A DNA stretch of 64,000 nt from Scatophagus argus (taxonomy: Eukaryota; Chordata; Actinopteri; Scatophagidae). The DNA lies in assembly GCF_020382885.2 (NCBI RefSeq), contig NC_058514.1, forward strand, positions 10,588,249 to 10,652,248, written 5' to 3'. This document shows, in pieces, positions 58,900 to 64,000 of the stretch. The translations under genes were made by a program, and so were the position numbers. A model generated the notes under the pieces. The model made no database searches. It was not told where the DNA came from and saw nothing but the letters and a program-made list of their open reading frames with translations. The first letter of the stretch is position 1, and every line of letters starts with the position of its first letter.

Positions 58900-61770
58900 A
58901 TCAGCTGACCACATGAAAGTAAAAGGACGATATGTTACACAGAGTCAGTCCGCTGAGGGCTTTATGGTTGAAGATAAAGGACTAATAGGACACACCTCAT
59001 ATCAAAAAATGTACAAACATTGAACTCCAGATATTGAGGTGCTGTCAAGCTGTGTAAATTAAAACTAATATGGCTGGCAAAAAAATATCAGTGGGAGTAC
59101 AAACAGTAATGTTTAAGTACATGCATTGTTGCATGTGAATGTCTTCCATGCAAAGTGTCTAAAAACGACTAGACATTTGTGACATTTGATGAGTTGTGTA
59201 TTTGAACAATGTTCAAACCCAGAGAGATCTGTGGTTTCACTCAGGATAATGGTAAGTTTTGTGTGGTCAACTGTCGCTTTCACTTTTGGGAGAGTCAGAG
59301 CAATAAACGTAACATGAATAAAACTTTAAAACGTTATCTTGTCCTTTAATATTTCTGCTTGAGTCTCATCAGACAGATTTTTATCTGCAATGGTGGTTGT
59401 TCAGCAAAGAAAAAAACAACTCCCATGATCCCACACCCTTTACGTCTTGTTTTTATTGAGATGCCAGAAACTTAACATTTTGGATTTTATTTCAGGATGT
59501 AAACACACCGACTTGCTATTGCTGAAATGAAAGATATTGCTGAAAATCCAGGCTTTTATTTTGTTAAAAAAAAAAAAAAATCTCGAGGATTGTAACTTCA
59601 GGTTCTCAGAGCAACATTAGGATAGTACTCTAAAGTGTTTTGGGTTGACCCTGTTCTCTAAAAGTGCTTTCTAAAAGATTCAGACTTTGCCTGACATCAA
59701 AAATAATGCATAAAAGCGCCACATCATGTTCTGCAGTACAGTCAGCACCGAGAAACAGACACAAATTATTTCAATCTGTCAGCTGGTCATATTCTCAAAC
59801 ACAGTGGGTTTGAGCATGTGACCACATAAATATATACAATACTGGCAATACTGAATGCAAAACTTATAAATCATTTATATGTTAGTGTTGTGCCAAACTA
59901 AAACTACACTGTAGGCTGCTAAAGTGCAGTCCCTTCAGCTCAAAAATTATTTTTCATGCCATTTCCCTTCCCAGTATGTCCCCTTTATATTGGCTTACTA
60001 ATTTCTGAGGTAGAACAGACATCAAAAAGTCCATTTTGACCAAAGAAGACCAACTCCACGTGTTGGCTTTTGGCATTCGGGCAGCATAATTGGGTACCTG
60101 CTCAAGTTTCTTGTAGAAAAATATCAAACCACCCAGCTTTAGCTGATGTTTCCACACTGTGTCAAACTGAATGAACATTAAACAAGGCTTTCTCCTGATA
60201 AAATGTAACACAGAACTAAATTAATGAGTTTGGTCTCGATCTGCTCCGTTTGGAAAGAGTCATGAGATAACTTTGGTTGTGATTTGGCGCTATATCAATA
60301 AATCGAATCAAACTGACATTCAACTATCAAGGCTCCAGATTAGCTCATGTGTCTGCATCTTAATTTGTGTGACTCCCCCTGTTTAAATGTTAGATGAAGG
60401 TGGAGATGGGGTCCACACCCTGCAGCCACTTCACCTGCTGTCACCCTCCCTTCAGAGGACCAAGTGAATTATTGATGTGTGGCAAGTAGGGGTTACTGTG
60501 TAGGCTGCCAAACACTCTTAACTACCAAAGCAGAACAGACAGACACACACAAACAAATCCCTGACTATGAAAACCACTTAAGATGACATGATTGGATTGT
60601 ACAGTTCAATGTAGGCACAAGCTTCTGGTGGAACATGAACACATGGCAGGACAGCGGGAGGTCTTGAGGAGACAAGTTCATGATTAAATAATTATTCACT
60701 GGTGGTTGAATCAATTTGAAGCCTGATGAGGCTAAATCCAGTAAAACAGATAATTTACAAAGACATCATTGATGTGCTGTGGATAAATTGTAGCACTGGT
60801 TTAAAGCTTGACGATGGCAAAACTTGACAGTGAACAGTGCAGTAGTGCAAGAGTATTGCTAACAAACTGCCCCTATTTATGCTGTATTAGTAAAAATGTC
60901 AGCTAATTTCAATATCCTTAGTAGGGATTCTGAGATATTCCTCGGGGTAACCATAGAAAATACATCATTGCAAGAAGATAAAGCAATTTGGCTAGAAAAG
61001 AGTGTATTTTTAAGAACTGAAAAAGTTGTCAAAAAAACCCAAAACAGTAAGATATCCTGACATGTAGTCCCAGTATGGGTTAAACTCCAAAAAATGCTGG
61101 ATCTTACAATTCCCATAATGTTACTTGCTAACTTTCAGGTTAGACTCACCTTTTAAATTTAGTAATTGTCCATCCCTCTTAAACTTCATGCCCTTTTTGA
61201 TGCTGTCTCCAAAACCAAGCAAAATAACCCTGGTGATATCATCAGATGGCTCCTGTAGAACTATACAGGATTTATTTTCAGTCTCAGTAGTACTTCACAT
61301 GGTAAGATAACTGGCACTGCGTATTATTATTGCAAGTATTCCTCATTTTTTCCTTAAACCCCAGCAGTTTTTTTTTTTAAACTGATCAAAGAATAAGTGC
61401 TGACATTTATAAATATTTGAATCATAATTTATTCTAAACAACATGCTGACATGTTATTCTCTGTGTGTCAAACTCCCAATTTAACCCTCTGACGCCAATT
61501 TGTGTGAATAATAAATAAAGGCTCACAGCCAGCTGTTGATGTCAGCGATGTCCCCGTCAGATCGCTGCTCGCTCAGAGGAGATCACTGTGGCTGTGACAG
61601 ACCTCAGCAGCTGAGGAATGACACACTGCTTCTCCTCCCCCCCCCCAACACACAGTAACACATACAACAATAAGTGGGTGATTATATGTTTAAAGTAACT
61701 TTTTTTTTTCCAGTCAAAATATGTTTGTAGAAATCAAAAAGATGCATACAAAAATGGTTACAATTTTTAC
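58900..61770. other. intergenic region upstream of strip2
   Basis: No open frame resembles a protein. The region is AT-rich with short simple repeats and one SINE/LINE-like tail near 60236..60310. Confidence 0.6.
60236..60310 (+). mobile_element. SINE/LINE-type 3' tail fragment
   Basis: TGATTTGGCGCTATATCAAT followed by AAATCGAATCAAA matches the familiar teleost retroposon tail GGCGCTATATAAATAAA.. with a few changes. The head of the element is not recognised. Confidence 0.5.
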
Positions 61771-61773
61771 ATC

Positions 61774-64000
61774 TTTATTCATTAAGATTACAGAATTTTT
61801 TTTTTTAAATTATTGCTCATCTACCATTATCACTTGCAATATTTAAACATAGGGTTTTTTTTCTTTATTAGACAACTTAAAACATGTTTGAGAATTTTGC
61901 CAGTTTGCACTGTATGAGGATTTACAACAATAAATACAGGAGTTGAGAATCTTCTTTTACCTTCCTATACTTTTAAAGGTTGTCATATCTGTATATAGTA
62001 TGTATATACATATGCTGGTGTCATCCCCCGCCCACCCACGTGTTGGTCAGCTTATGGCTGAAAAAAAAACATAAAAAATGGTTTCTCCCCCTAACGCACA
62101 GGCTAGGATCCTGAGGCAGCTGTTGACGAAGCAATCATGGTTTACAAAAAAAAAAAACAAAAACATGATGTGTACAAACACAGAAAGCCATTTAGACACC
62201 TACACCTCATGTATAATCAGCTTTGTCTCAAGGGATCACAAACTTTTACACACATTCGCACCGAAAAAGAGGAAAAAAAAAAAAAAGACTCAAGACAACA
62301 GATCACACTGAATTAAGAGGGGATTCTCAACAGCACGAGGAGACAGAAATGCAAACATATTGGCAGGGAACAATGCGGCATTGAGGTTATATGGGCTGTG
62401 ACACAGTGAAGGATCTTTGCAATATATGGTGGCATATGGGCGCAGACTATCTGAGAGGTTTAAGATTTCAGTTTCCTTAAATTGTAATTTGTTTTTATCA
62501 AATGTAAAAGGAAATAGTTTGAAATGTTTGGGAAATGCACTTAATTTGCTTTCCTGTTGAGATTTGGATGAGATCAAGATCATAAAAGATACCAGTCTCA
62601 GGTCTGCACAGTATGCTGGGGGAAGCCTCCTGTTAGCTTAGCTTAGCATAAAGACTAAAAGCAGGGGGAAACAGCTAGCCTGACTCTCCCTAAAAGTAGT
62701 ACAATAAAGTTGCCAGCATGTTAAAAGCTCACCAATTAACATGTTGTATTTGTTTTGTTTAAATATGCACAAAAACCCGAGATTTGGAGGTACCGGTAGT
62801 AGGATTTTGTTACCATTTTATGCTAACCTAAGCTAACTAGCTGCTGGCTCCAGCTACAGATTTAACATACAAAAACCACAAAAAGTGGTCCATTTTCTAA
62901 CATCTCAGCGAGAAAGCAAATAAACACTAAAACTGTTGAAGTATTCATCTAAAGACTTACTACCAAATACACAGTGCACAGTGACATTACAATGTCACAC
63001 AAAAGCAAAACTGTATGAATGTGTGAGCATATTTGTATGAGTGAGCAAATGTATTTATTCAACTGGTAAACAAAGCTTTTTGTGCTATTTCATCCTGTTC
63101 AAAAGCTGTAAAATGATGACTTATTTATTTTCTATACAAAGATCAGTAAATGTCAGACCTGGATAATGAGCGACTATGTGTGGATGTCTAAATATTTGAG
63201 CCTTCTCTGTGAGAACAGAGCTGGCAGCGTCTCCCTGCAGGTTAACGGAGAATACGACTGGATCAGGTGCGGAGCCAGTATAGCAGTGGGGTGCACTAGC
63301 TGTCAGGTGAAATGACCGTCAGGACTTTGTAATTTCCGCAGTCAGGTCAGCTGGGGACAAGACACCCAAGATGGTGACTGCAGCTCATTATGCTGGCAGA
63401 AACTAAGACGTTGAGGTGGGGAAGAAGAAAATGAAACATAACAGGGAGAGCAAGTTTGGAGATCCGATGGTGAAAAATCCCATGAATTTGGAGAAAATGT
63501 GTTACTTGGATGTACAGAAAATAAATCAATTGCAGATTTTACTTTTAAGCCGCATCCCTTGAATATAATTAGTATCAAAGAGTTGTGTATACGGTAAGTA
63601 CAGTAAATCTTAACAGCACCATACTTTTAAATGAGGACCTGATTGAAGATATTAGTACCGGCCTGGCAGCAACTGCACATTTGGTATCTCTGTAAAGATT
63701 TTGTCACAGTATTTAAAATGAGGGTTTAAGTACATTTATTACACTTGTTATTATTACATTTAATTGCTTATCTTTATGACATGTTGATTTTTTTCTGTCA
63801 AAAAGTTATGATATTATATGGTGCAGGTGAGAAAAAGATAGAAAAATTTTAATTTCAATATAAATATCTAAATATACAGTACACCCCTTGTGATGATCTG
63901 ACAACCTGCATGATTCTAATACAGTATAGTTATTCTTGTTAAAGGGAAAGACAAAATGAAAAGGCTCTCACAAGCTTCAAATACTTTTCATTACTTCAAC
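61774..64000 (-). other. possible 3' UTR of a minus-strand gene beyond the right edge
   Basis: TTTATT at 61774..61779 is AATAAA on the minus strand and could end a transcript coming from the right. In human AHCYL2 lies upstream of STRIP2 in the same orientation, which would place its 3' end here. No coding sequence is visible, so this is an inference from gene order. Confidence 0.2.
62505..62870. repeat. fold-back repeat, copy 4
   Basis: A forward arm (GGAAATAGTTTGAAATG, then TTAGCTTAGCTTAGCATAAA) is followed after about 180 bp by the reverse arm (TGCTAACCTAAGCTAACTAG). Confidence 0.6.

Noticed and set aside
62290-62583. 97-aa minus-strand ORF near the right edge
   Set aside because: It overlaps the fold-back repeat and has no similarity to a known family. 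Not counted as a gene.

Overview
The window is teleost fish nuclear DNA, most like a percomorph genome. The genes are intron-rich with GT-AG splice sites. Every recognisable protein is a vertebrate orthologue, and the introns carry CA/TG microsatellites and repeats of types familiar from spiny-rayed fishes: a fold-back element, a Tc1-like fossil and a SINE/LINE-like tail. I rebuilt the genes by hand from splice signals, reading phase and remembered protein families. No search was run.

Layout: (1) 1-5.9 kb, + strand: the 3' part of a troponin T gene. (2) 7.0-17.7 kb, - strand: complete dnm1l (Drp1, the mitochondrial fission dynamin), 19 coding exons, 708 aa. (3) 18.1-18.9 kb, + strand: stmp1, a 46-aa mitochondrial micropeptide in three tiny exons, head to head with dnm1l. 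(4) 19.5-20.2 kb, - strand: smkr1, a lysine-rich small protein. (5) 21.2-29.5 kb, - strand: dhx57, a DEAH/RHA-type RNA helicase, 23 coding exons, 1449 aa. (6) 30.3-32.0 kb, + strand: morn2, head to head with dhx57. (7) 35.7-58.7 kb, - strand: strip2, a STRIPAK scaffold subunit, 21 coding exons, 822 aa. (8) 58.9-64 kb: no gene seen; the right end may be the 3' UTR of a further minus-strand gene.

The genes form two head-to-head pairs (dnm1l/stmp1 and dhx57/morn2) and two tail-to-tail pairs (troponin T/dnm1l and stmp1/smkr1). The dnm1l/stmp1 pair joins two mitochondrial genes across 364 bp that contain an NRF1-type palindrome and a ZNF143-type motif. In human the same genes lie on three chromosomes (12p11, 7q32-33, 2p22). 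The dhx57-morn2 pair sits between strip2 and smkr1, which are neighbours in human.

I found no wholly new system. The most interesting signals are: the shared mitochondrial promoter; a pair of alternative penultimate troponin T exons with an unusual C-terminus; five exon boundaries flanked by UG repeats on the transcript strand; two stop-free, frame-preserving introns in dhx57; RFX X-box-like palindromes; and a promoter-like CpG cluster inside a dnm1l intron. No tRNA, rRNA, microRNA or CRISPR array was recognised.
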